Part shown: in pieces, positions 41,168-49,085 of the stretch | Numbering within the stretch: the first letter of the stretch is position 1 | Layout of the letters: each line of letters starts with the position of its first letter | Assembly: GCA_964651475.1 (NCBI GenBank) | Contig: CAZYXV010000019.1 | Location: 16,697-80,696, forward strand | Length of the DNA stretch: 64,000 bases | Source: JBGSMF01 sp964651475 | GTDB taxonomy: Bacteria; Chloroflexota; Anaerolineae; Fen-1058 | Direction: 5' to 3' | Position numbers and translations under genes: made by a program | Notes under the pieces: generated by a model | What the model was told of the DNA's origin: nothing | Database searches by the model: none | The model's input: the letters and a program-made list of their open reading frames with translations, nothing else

Positions 41168-43639
41168 TTACTTGGCCAGCTTTTTAGCCTGCCTGATCCA
41201 CGACTTGGGATCAATCTTGCGCCAGCCCGCGACGCTCATAATGGTTCTGATTTGTTCCGGCGTTGCGTTAGCGAGTTGTTCAAAAGTGTAAATACCCGCC
41301 TGATACAACTTTTCCTGGTAGACCGGGCCAATGCCGTTAATGACAATCAGGTCATCCTTCTGGGGCGGCGCTTGAGGCGCTTCCGATTGGACCGAAAGAG
41401 CCTGCAGCCTGTCCTGATAGCCTTGGATGGCGGTTTCCAGCTGGTGGATGGCACTTGCTTTTTCGTCCGCCTCTGCGCGCAGCGCGGCGATGACGTGCTC
41501 CCGTTCCTGGAGCGATGCCTCCAATCCGCCAGTGTGCGCTTCCGCCTCGGCCACGCGGCCCGTCAGCCCGGCAAGCTGGCTATCCCGCTCCTTCACCGCC
41601 TGCTTTAGCCCCTCGAGTTCGCTGTGCAGCGCGTTGAGCCGATCCTGCCGCTCAGCAACACCCGCCTCCAATTGCCGGATAGCGTTGACCCTTTCGTCCG
41701 CCTCTGCGCGCAGCCCGGCGATGATGTGCTCACGCTCCTGGAGCGATGCCTCCAATCCGCCAGCGCGCGCTTCCGCCTCGGCCGCGCGAGCCGTCAGTCC
41801 GGCAAGCTGGCTATCCCGCTCCTTCACCGCCTGCTTTAGCCCCTCGAGTTCGCTGTGCAGCGCGTTGAGCCGATCCTGCCGCTCAGCAACGCCTGCCTCC
41901 AATTGCCGGATAGCGTTGACTCTTTCGTCCGCCTCTGCGCGTAGCCCGGCGATGATGTGCTCACGCCCCTGGAGCGATGCCTCCAATCCGCCAGCGCACG
42001 CTTCCGCCTCGGCCGCGCGAGCCGTCAGTCCGGCAAGCTGGCTATCTCGCTCCCTCACCGCCTGCTCCAACTCGCCAACGTGGCCTTGCAGCGCGTTGAG
42101 CCGATCCTGCCGCTCGGCAACACCCGCCTCCAATTGCCGGATAGCGTTGACCCTTTCGTCCGCCTCTGCGCGCAGCCCGGCGATGATGTGCTCACGCTCC
42201 TGGAGCGATACCTCCAATCCGCCAGCGCGCGCTTCCGCCTCGGCCGCGCGGGCCGTCAGCCCGGCAAGCTGGCTATCTCGCTCCCTCACCGCCTGCTCCA
42301 ACTCGCCGAGAGTCTTGGTTTGCTCGTCGAGCCGCGCCTTTAACTCGACGTTGACCTTTTCTCTTTCGGCAAGTTGATCGCGCAGTTGCACCGCACGCGC
42401 ATCGGATTCACCCAGGCATTCCTGAAGATCGGCCACGACCTGTCCCTTGCTGCCGAGTTCGGCTTGCAGGCCGCGCACCTGCGCTTCGCGTTCGTCCACC
42501 GTCGCTTCCAGGCGCTTGACGGCAATAGTCTTTTCCTCCAATCCGGCCCGCAAAGCAACAAGCGATTGATCCTTGTCCTTTAGCAATGCTCCCAGGTTAT
42601 TTGCCGTCACTTCAGTCTCGGCCAAGCGCGTCCTGAGGTTCTCGATCTGTCCCTCGCGCTCACCAGCTATTCGTTCCAAATTGCCAAATGCCAGGCGCCG
42701 CTCCTCGAGTTGCGCTTTCAAATCGAGAACGGCCTTTTCTCCCCCGCTCACCTGGTCGCGCAACTGCGCCGCGCTTGCCTCGAATTCGCCCAGGCGCGCC
42801 TGGAGGCCGGCTATCGCCTGTCCCTTGCCGTCCAGTTCGGCTTGCAGGGTGTTGATTCGTTCCGCGCGTTCGGCGGCAGCCTCCTCCAGCCGCTGCATCG
42901 CGATCGCTTTCGCCTCTGCCTCTTTTTGCAGAGCGGCAAGCGCCTGCTCCCTTTCTCGGAGCGCGGCTTCAAGCCGGCCGAGGGCATTGGCGCGCTCGTC
43001 AAGTTGCGCCCTTAACTCGAGCGCAGCTTTTTCTTTTTCGCCCACCTGGTCGCGCAGTTGGGCGGCGTTTGCCCCGGACTCACCCAGGCGGGTCTGAAGA
43101 TCGGAGATGATTTGATCTTTGCTGTGGATTTCAACTTGCATACCACGCGCGCGCTCCTCTCGCTCGGCGGCGGCCTCTTCCAGGCGTTTGATCGCACCGG
43201 CCTTGTCGGCCATCTCTGCGCGCAAAGCGTCAATCGCCCGCGTTTTTTCGTGGAGGGATGATTCCAGCCCGCCGGCTCTGGCCTCAACTTCTGCAAGGCG
43301 AATCGTCTTGGCTTCGATCTGGCTTTCGCGTTCGCTCAGAACGTGCTCGAGGTTGCCAAGCGCCTGACTCCGCTCATCGAGTTGCGTCTTGAGATGGTGG
43401 GTGGATTTTTCTCCTTCGCTTACCAGGGTGCGCAAGCGCGTTGCATGCGCCTCAGACTCGCTCAGGCGCACCTCGAGGTCAGCCACCGTCCGCTCTCTGT
43501 TCCCCAGAGTCGCTTGCAAATTGTTCGCGTGGTCCTGGCGCTGTCGCACCTGTTCTCGCCAATACAACCACGTAACCAGCCAGCCCAAAATTATGCCTGC
43601 GACCAGGGCAATGATCGCCACAAATATATTATTTGGCAT
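41168..43639 (-). CDS. Membrane-anchored long coiled-coil protein with C-terminal helix-hairpin-helix
   Basis: 823 residues from ATG 43639 (AGGAG 7 bases upstream; an ATG at 43654 has no RBS). An N-terminal membrane helix (IFVAIIALVAGIILGWLV) is followed by about 730 residues of heptad-rich coiled coil. At residues about 440-745 a 77-residue unit is repeated four times (QLAGLTARAAEAEARAGGLE, REHIIAGLRAEADERVNAIR). The end (DLIVINGIGPVYQEKLYQAG) is the HhH/'flap-endonuclease-like' pattern seen in DUF4332-type proteins. Probable structural or cell-division/DNA-envelope linker; function unproven. Confidence 0.8.
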   Translation of the reverse strand: MPNNIFVAIIALVAGIILGWLVTWLYWREQVRQRQDHANNLQATLGNRERTVADLEVRLSESEAHATRLRTLVSEGEKSTHHLKTQLDERSQALGNLEHVLSERESQIEAKTIRLAEVEARAGGLESSLHEKTRAIDALRAEMADKAGAIKRLEEAAAEREERARGMQVEIHSKDQIISDLQTRLGESGANAAQLRDQVGEKEKAALELRAQLDERANALGRLEAALREREQALAALQKEAEAKAIAMQRLEEAAAERAERINTLQAELDGKGQAIAGLQARLGEFEASAAQLRDQVSGGEKAVLDLKAQLEERRLAFGNLERIAGEREGQIENLRTRLAETEVTANNLGALLKDKDQSLVALRAGLEEKTIAVKRLEATVDEREAQVRGLQAELGSKGQVVADLQECLGESDARAVQLRDQLAEREKVNVELKARLDEQTKTLGELEQAVRERDSQLAGLTARAAEAEARAGGLEVSLQEREHIIAGLRAEADERVNAIRQLEAGVAERQDRLNALQGHVGELEQAVRERDSQLAGLTARAAEAEACAGGLEASLQGREHIIAGLRAEADERVNAIRQLEAGVAERQDRLNALHSELEGLKQAVKERDSQLAGLTARAAEAEARAGGLEASLQEREHIIAGLRAEADERVNAIRQLEAGVAERQDRLNALHSELEGLKQAVKERDSQLAGLTGRVAEAEAHTGGLEASLQEREHVIAALRAEADEKASAIHQLETAIQGYQDRLQALSVQSEAPQAPPQKDDLIVINGIGPVYQEKLYQAGIYTFEQLANATPEQIRTIMSVAGWRKIDPKSWIRQAKKLAK
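41404..42330. repeat. Four 231-bp tandem repeats inside the coiled-coil gene
   Basis: Word CTCCAACTCGCC recurs at 42066 and 42297, and related starts at about 41604 and 41835 give a constant 231-bp spacing (77 codons). DNA copies are close to identical, so the array is recent and prone to length change. Confidence 0.85.
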
Positions 43640-43693
43640 TGTTTGGCTCCTCATAAGTGTCTGTTATTGTATTCGGCTACAGTGTAGCGCACT

Positions 43694-43839
43694 TTATCTT
43701 CTCAATAATTCGGGGTAGCCAGTCAGCCTGAGCCGTTCTGAGCTCACGTCGAAGCCTGTCGAAGGCTGATTGTCAAGTATGAAAAATCACCCTTCGACAG
43801 GCTCAGGGTGCTTTTCACCCCTACTTTTTGAGAAGATAC
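43694..43839. mobile_element. 146-bp MITE relative of the 92-bp family
   Basis: TTATCTTCTCAATAATTCGGGG at the left and CCCCTACTTTTTGAGAAGATAC at the right match the two ends of the 92-bp elements in reverse orientation. The interior is different and carries a CCTTCGACAGGCTCAGG REP pair. Flanks AGCGCACT / AGCGATTA keep only four of eight target bases. It abuts the htpG stop. Confidence 0.65.
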
Positions 43840-43844
43840 AGCGA

Positions 43845-45704
43845 TTACACCAACTTGATCGCCGCCTCCATAATTGCCTGGATGCGCCCCACCATATCGG
43901 CGGGGTTGGGATGAATTCCCTCTACCAGGAGCGCGTTTTCGTACAACTGCTCAATAGACAAATCAATCAGCGCCTCCTCCGGCCGCTCGGTCGCCCATCG
44001 CGCCAGGTTCTTGATCATGGGATGGGCGCGGTTGATTTCGAGCAGTTTCTTGGGCGTCTCAAAGGTCTGATCCAGCAAGCGCCGCACGCGCGCCATATCA
44101 CGCTCGGCGGCGTCTTCGGGTGAAACCAGGCGGCACGGGCTATCGGTCAACAGCCGCGACTCGCGCACATCGGTGACGCGGCTGCCCAACGTCTTGCGGA
44201 ATCGCTCGACCAGCGTATTGAACTGGTCTTCGGGCGCTTGCTCGGCGGCGGGCTGGTCGGCCGGCGGCAAATCCAGCCCCGCGTCGTCTACGTTTTTGAC
44301 CGGCTTGCCATCAAACTCGCGCAGCCCCAGCACCATAAAACTGTCAATCGTCTCGGTCAGGTACAGCACTTCGATATCGTGCGTCCTGAAATAATCCAGG
44401 TGCGGGCTGCGTGTCACAGACTTGGGATCGTCACCCAGGATATAATAGATTGTCTTTTGATCCTCCTTCATCCGCCCCACATAGTCAGCCAGTGAGGCCA
44501 ATGAGTCGCCCGACTTGGACGTGCGAAAGCGCAGCAGCGGCAAGAGCGGTTCGCGCCCGGCCAAATCGGTCGCCACACCTTCTTTGATGAACACGCCAAA
44601 CTGTTCCCAGAATTTTTGATAGGTCTCCGGCTCGTCTCGGGCGATGCGCCCCAACTCATCCAGCACCTTGCGCGTGATGTTGGCCTTCATCTTTTCCATC
44701 AAGCGCGTGGCCTGGATCGTTTCTCGGGAGATATTGAGCGGCAAGTCTTCGCTATCTACCACGCCTTCCACAAAGCGCAAGTGATTGGGCAGCAGATCTT
44801 TGCAATAGTCTTGAATCAAGACCTTGCGCGAATACAGCTTGAGGCCGTGATCGGTGCGCAGGGCCAACATACCCCGCTCGCGCTTGGAGGGCACGTACAA
44901 CACCGCGTACATTTGCACCGGCGCGTCGGTGACCAGGTGAACGCGCGCCAGCGGCTTTTCAAAATCCAGCGTCAGGTGCTTGTAAAATTCGTCGTACTGC
45001 TCCGCTGTCACCTCGCGCGGCGATTGCCGCCACAACGCTGTCCGGCGATTGACCGCCTGTTCCTTATCGCCGACGTAAATCGGGAACGCCACGAAATCCG
45101 AATGTTTCTTGATAATCTGCTCCAGCCGCCAGGCCGCGGCAAATTCGGCTGCGTCTTCTTTCAGCTTGATCTCGACGCTCGTGCCGCGTGTGGACTTGTC
45201 GGCGGCGGCCAACGTATAGGTATTATCGCCGCGCGAGGTCCACGCGCACGCTTCTGCGTCGGGCCAGTAAGAGCGCGACGTCACCGTAACCTCGTCGGCC
45301 ACCATGAACACGCTGTAAAAGCCCACGCCAAACTGCCCGATGAGGTCGGTGGAAATTGGCCTGTCGGTGTCTTGCAACTTTTTGAGGAATTCGATCGCGC
45401 CAGAGTGGGCAATCGTGCCCAGGTTCTCGATCAACTCTTCGCGCGTCATGCCGATGCCAGTATCGGCGATGGTCAATGTCTTGGCCTGCTCGTCGAACGC
45501 GATGCGCACGGCCAGCTCGGCGTCTGGATCGAGCACGTCCCGATTGGTCAACATCTCGAATTGCAGCCGGTGCAGCGCATCCGAAGCGTTCGAGACCAGC
45601 TCGCGCAAAAATATCTCGCGATCTCGGTACAACGAGTGGACCAGGATGTGCAGCAATTGCTGGATTTCGGCCCGAAATTCAAATGATTGAGGTCCTTGTG
45701 ACAT
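43845..45704 (-). CDS. htpG: HtpG, Hsp90-family chaperone
   Basis: 619 residues from ATG 45704 with GAGGAGGTGAAT directly upstream. GHKL ATPase signatures are evident: ELVSNASDALHRL, IADTGIGMTREELIENLGTIA, GQFGVGFYSVFMVADEV and SRGDNTYTL. The middle and C-terminal domains are full length (SREEIQ-type segment ISRETIQATRLMEKMKANI). ATP-driven chaperone in the cytoplasm. It begins 20 bases after the M24 peptidase gene on the same strand, so the two are probably one operon. Confidence 0.95.
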   Translation of the reverse strand: MSQGPQSFEFRAEIQQLLHILVHSLYRDREIFLRELVSNASDALHRLQFEMLTNRDVLDPDAELAVRIAFDEQAKTLTIADTGIGMTREELIENLGTIAHSGAIEFLKKLQDTDRPISTDLIGQFGVGFYSVFMVADEVTVTSRSYWPDAEACAWTSRGDNTYTLAAADKSTRGTSVEIKLKEDAAEFAAAWRLEQIIKKHSDFVAFPIYVGDKEQAVNRRTALWRQSPREVTAEQYDEFYKHLTLDFEKPLARVHLVTDAPVQMYAVLYVPSKRERGMLALRTDHGLKLYSRKVLIQDYCKDLLPNHLRFVEGVVDSEDLPLNISRETIQATRLMEKMKANITRKVLDELGRIARDEPETYQKFWEQFGVFIKEGVATDLAGREPLLPLLRFRTSKSGDSLASLADYVGRMKEDQKTIYYILGDDPKSVTRSPHLDYFRTHDIEVLYLTETIDSFMVLGLREFDGKPVKNVDDAGLDLPPADQPAAEQAPEDQFNTLVERFRKTLGSRVTDVRESRLLTDSPCRLVSPEDAAERDMARVRRLLDQTFETPKKLLEINRAHPMIKNLARWATERPEEALIDLSIEQLYENALLVEGIHPNPADMVGRIQAIMEAAIKLV

Positions 45705-45723
45705 ATTCACCTCCTCTTGCAAG

Positions 45724-46836
45724 CTAGACCGGGATTACCCGCAGCGCCCGGTCAAACGTGGTTAAACTTTTACAACCCTCGTCCGTAATCACCACATCAT
45801 CCTCTATTCTCACCCCCCCTTTGCCAGGAATGTACACGCCTGGTTCAATCGTAAACGTCATGCCGCTCTCTAAGAGCGTCACGTCTCCCTCGCGGGCAAA
45901 CGGCGCTTCGTGCACATCCAGACCCAGGCCATGCCCGGTCCTGTGAGTAAAATTTTCTTTGTAACCGGCCTCGTTAATGACCTTTCTGGCCGCCCGGTCT
46001 ACCTCCTGAATCTCTACGCCGGGGCGGGCCGCGGCGCGCCCCGCTTCGTTGGCCTCCAACACAATCTTGTAGATGCGTTTCAGTTCCTCGTCCTCGACTT
46101 CGCCCAGGGCAAACGTGCGCGTAATGTCGCTGACATAGCCATTCACGCTCACGCCAAAATCGAACAACAACAACTGGTTGCCGCGAATGACCTTGTCGCC
46201 GGGTCCGCCGTGCGGCAAGGCCGTATTCGCGCCCACCAACACAATCGGCTCAAACGACGCGCCCTCCGCCCCGTAGCGCAGACAGGCCACTTGCAACTCG
46301 GCGGCCAGTTCCTTTTCCGTCATGCCGGCGCGCACTTTTTCGAGCGTATCCGCCAGCGCCGCCTCAGCAATCTCGACGGCACGGCGCATGGCGGCGATCT
46401 CGCTTTCGTCTTTGCGCATGCGCAGGCCGCCCACTAGCGGCTCGGCGGCGGCCAGCCTGACGCCGCTGGTGCTGGCCTTGAGCAGCTTGAGCTCCATCAC
46501 GCGCAAGATCAATTCTTCCACCGCCAGCGTGTGCCCTGAAAGGTTCAACGCTTCGCACGCCTGCTTGAACGCATTCGCCGGGCCTTCCTCGTCGGTCCAG
46601 GGGAACAAGCGCCAATCAATCGTCACCGGCCCGGCCTCCGGCTTGCTCGCCTCCAGCGCCGGCAAAATGAGCGCGGGGTCGCCTTCAACCGGGAACAGCG
46701 CCAGCGTGGGGCGCTCGCTCAAGTGAAAGGACAGACCCGTAAGATACATCATATTCACGCCGGGCATCACAGCCACGCAATCCACGCCGACGTTCCTCGC
46801 CGCGGCCATCAATTTGTCAATGCGTTCTCCGTTCAT
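45724..46836 (-). CDS. M24-family (Xaa-Pro type) metallopeptidase
   Basis: 370 residues. An N-terminal creatinase-like domain is followed by the pita-bread fold. Metal ligands are visible as LLFDFGVSVNGYVSDITRTF (two Asp), HRTGHGLGLDVHEAP (His), FTIEPGVYIP (Glu) and GVRIEDDVVIT (Glu). Cytoplasmic; cleaves X-Pro N-termini or related dipeptides. Followed on the same strand by htpG. Upstream lies the region with the ncRNA candidate, on the opposite strand. Confidence 0.92.
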   Translation of the reverse strand: MNGERIDKLMAAARNVGVDCVAVMPGVNMMYLTGLSFHLSERPTLALFPVEGDPALILPALEASKPEAGPVTIDWRLFPWTDEEGPANAFKQACEALNLSGHTLAVEELILRVMELKLLKASTSGVRLAAAEPLVGGLRMRKDESEIAAMRRAVEIAEAALADTLEKVRAGMTEKELAAELQVACLRYGAEGASFEPIVLVGANTALPHGGPGDKVIRGNQLLLFDFGVSVNGYVSDITRTFALGEVEDEELKRIYKIVLEANEAGRAAARPGVEIQEVDRAARKVINEAGYKENFTHRTGHGLGLDVHEAPFAREGDVTLLESGMTFTIEPGVYIPGKGGVRIEDDVVITDEGCKSLTTFDRALRVIPV

Positions 46837-46903
46837 TGTTTTTCCTTGTATATTTACTCACGGAGCCAACTGGCCCCTTTGACCACAGCCAGCAACATTA
46901 TTG

Positions 46904-46932
46904 TTGCCAGCCACTCAAAATCGTGCTACAAT
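46904..46932 (+). promoter_or_regulatory. Promoter of a plus-strand RNA between two minus-strand genes
   Basis: TTGCCA (46904-46909), exactly 17 bases, TACAAT (46927-46932). The nearest start would be about 46939. No plus-strand ORF follows. Confidence 0.6.
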
Positions 46933-46938
46933 TCTATC

Positions 46939-47110
46939 GGCAATTGGAAACGCTCCTTCTCCTTGAGGTTCGGCCTCGTTTGAAAGACTGTTTCCTTGCC
47001 CTGTGAGTGGCCACGAATGAGTAGGTGGTATCGTACGGATACGCCTGACGAACAAGGTTGTGGGTCTCACAGGCCTTCGAGGGTGATTGCCGATCAGTCG
47101 TTAGCATTTT
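46939..47110 (+). ncRNA. Putative structured ncRNA (6S-like?)
   Basis: Downstream of the promoter at 46904-46932 the two ends pair: ATCGGCAAT (46935-46943) with ATTGCCGAT (about 47086). An inner stem CCTGTGAG / CTCACAGG and an apical GTATC / GATAC hairpin follow, with an asymmetric bubble holding a small GAGG/CCTC hairpin. A closing stem, bubble and long apical stem are the general shape of 6S RNA. I see no primary-sequence match, so the name is a guess. End uncertain. Confidence 0.45.
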
Positions 47111-47231
47111 CTGGTTTTGCTTTGCCAATAGGATCCTCTTTCGTGGGTTGAATATATCCTTCAACCTACTCTATTTGCTTGCCACATATCCGCCTGTCGC
47201 TCACTTGTCATAGTAGGTCTTTCTATTCTAT

Positions 47232-47300
47232 GTTGCGCATTGCGCGTTCACGCATCACGCTCGACGTATCACCTGTGGCGCTCTACGTTTCACCAGGTCC
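47232..47300. repeat. Degenerate GCGCGTTCACGCATCACGC walk repeat
   Basis: Variants of CACGCATCACGCTCGACGTATCACC. It overlaps the 3' end of murJ, encoding its last residues (KRRAPQVIRRA). Same class as 1319-1425 and 22530-22597. Confidence 0.6.
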
Positions 47301-48811
47301 AGCGCCGCCCGCGCCTCTTCCGCGCCAAGCAGCCAGGCGGCGCCCCCGTATACCGCCGCGCCAACCACAACACCGCTGGCGGCCAATGCCATGCTCGAGC
47401 GCATCGGCGCAATGGACAGGAATCCCCACACTGCCACGCCCATGATCAACGAGGATACTGCCGTCTTGGCGATAGAACGCCACTCACTCCACTGGCCCCA
47501 TCCCCCCAGGCGCGGCCGTATGAACCACAGCAGCAAAACCATTTCCGCGTACGCGGCCAGCGTATTCGCCAGCGCCAGCCCCGCCATGTGCATCGGCCCG
47601 ATCAGCAAGAGGCTAAGGGCAAGATTGGCGAGCATCGCCGCCACCCCAATAATCACCGGCGTGTGAGTATCGTGCATGGCGTAAAACGCGCGCACCAGGA
47701 TTTCGATGCCGGAATGAGCCGCCAGCCCGGGCGCGTAAAACGCCAGCGCCAGCGCCACCATCCCGGTCGAGCTTGCCTGGAACTTGCCGCGCTCGAACAG
47801 AGCCGCTACCAGCGGCGCGCGCAGCGCCCACAATCCCACCGCCGCCGGCAGGGTTACAAACACAATCGCCCGCAGCGTAGCGCCCAGCGCGCCGCGCATA
47901 GCCTCTTGCTGGCCTCGCGCGGCTTGCTCGGCAAACGTGGGAAACGCTGCCGTCGCCACCGATTGGGCAAAAACGCCCTGCGGCAACAACATGACGCGCC
48001 AGGCATAATCGAGCGCCGCCACCGCGCCGCTGCCCAGCCGCGAGGCCAGATTCGTGCTCACCAAAATGTTGACCTGCACCACGGCCACGCCCAAGATGCG
48101 CGGCCCCATCAGCCACAGAACCTCGCGCACGCCGCTGTCTCGCAACGACAGCACCGGCGTATAGCGCCAACCCATCCTGATCAATCCCGGCAACTGAACC
48201 AGGAAATGCAGCCCCGCGCCACCCACTGCGCCCAACGCCGCGCCCATCGGCCCCATCGTCGGGACAAGCCACCACGCGCCCAGGATGATGCCCAGGTTGT
48301 ATGCCGCCGGCGCAATCCCCGGCAGCAAGAACTGCTGCTGCGCGTTGAGCACCCCCATCATCAACCCCGACACGCTAAAAATCACCGGGCTGATCAACAT
48401 CACGCGCACTAATGTCGCAGTCAAGGCTTGCTTTTCCGGGCCAAAACCCGGCGCCAGCACGCCCCTCACCAATTGCGGCGCCAAGAGGGCAGCCACCACG
48501 GCAACCGCGCTCACACTCACCAACAGCAAGTTGATCATAGCGCTGGTCAGATGCCATGCCCCTTCACGGTCGCCGCGCGCTGTGTAGCTGGCAAAAGTAG
48601 GTATAAACGCCGAAGCCAACGCGCCCCCCGCCATGAGCACAAAGATAATATCTGGGATGCGAAAGGCAGATAAATAAGCATCGGCGGCATCGCTGGTACC
48701 CAATTGCGCGGTGATAACAACATCACGCGCCACCCCCATCAAGCGGCTGACGGCGAAGGCAATCATGACAGTGACGCTGGCGCGCGCAATCTGGCGGTTA
48801 CTTGATGTCAT
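47255..48811 (-). CDS. murJ: MurJ/MviN lipid II flippase
   Basis: 518 residues, about 14 membrane segments. Start IARASVTVMIAFAVSRLMGV and RDVVITAQLGTSDAADAYLSAFRIPDIIFVLM are the MurJ opening; MOP-superfamily fold continues to AEEARAALDL. Flips lipid II across the inner membrane for peptidoglycan assembly, in line with the two PBPs here. The basic tail is encoded by a simple repeat. Its start lies in front of two hairpins (48840-48869 and 48900-48928) in the intergenic space. Confidence 0.92.
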   Translation of the reverse strand: MTSSNRQIARASVTVMIAFAVSRLMGVARDVVITAQLGTSDAADAYLSAFRIPDIIFVLMAGGALASAFIPTFASYTARGDREGAWHLTSAMINLLLVSVSAVAVVAALLAPQLVRGVLAPGFGPEKQALTATLVRVMLISPVIFSVSGLMMGVLNAQQQFLLPGIAPAAYNLGIILGAWWLVPTMGPMGAALGAVGGAGLHFLVQLPGLIRMGWRYTPVLSLRDSGVREVLWLMGPRILGVAVVQVNILVSTNLASRLGSGAVAALDYAWRVMLLPQGVFAQSVATAAFPTFAEQAARGQQEAMRGALGATLRAIVFVTLPAAVGLWALRAPLVAALFERGKFQASSTGMVALALAFYAPGLAAHSGIEILVRAFYAMHDTHTPVIIGVAAMLANLALSLLLIGPMHMAGLALANTLAAYAEMVLLLWFIRPRLGGWGQWSEWRSIAKTAVSSLIMGVAVWGFLSIAPMRSSMALAASGVVVGAAVYGGAAWLLGAEEARAALDLVKRRAPQVIRRA

Positions 48812-48839
48812 CGGGGAGAATTATACCACTTAAATGGAC

Positions 48840-48928
48840 AGGGCCTGCACCAAAGATCCGTGCAGGCCCCGAAAGGATAATGGATAGATAAAAGCTAAAG
48901 AGCCAGGGACGCCGCCCCCTGGCTCTTG
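48840..48928. other. Two hairpins in the murJ/GT39 divergent region
   Basis: GGGCCTGCAC / GTGCAGGCCC (48840-48869) and AAGAGCCAGGG / CCCTGGCTCTT (about 48899-48928). Neither is followed by a U tract. They flank the space between divergent genes; no ORF is seen there. Confidence 0.45.
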
Positions 48929-49047
48929 CTAAAAGGAGGAGAAGAAATACCCGCCCGCTGCTCTTATCTGGCTACATCATAACACATGATTATATTACGT
49001 ACTGGACGCGAAACCTACGATTAGCCTACGCATCCCCCATCGCGCGT

Positions 49048-49076
49048 TTGCCAGCAGCTATGATGTCAGGTATAAT
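49048..49076 (+). promoter_or_regulatory. Promoter of the first GT39 gene, leaderless
   Basis: TTGCCA (49048-49053), 17 bases, TATAAT (49071-49076). ATG 49086 is 10 bases on, so transcription starts almost at the codon. Same -35 as the ncRNA promoter. Confidence 0.7.
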
Positions 49077-49085
49077 CAGCCCACC

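Noticed and set aside
41404..42330. Possible CRISPR array
   Set aside because: Regular units are 231-bp in-frame coding repeats, without spacers.
41427..42377. Ser/Ala/Arg repeat protein on the plus strand
   Set aside because: Mirror image of the 231-bp tandem repeats of the coiled-coil gene.
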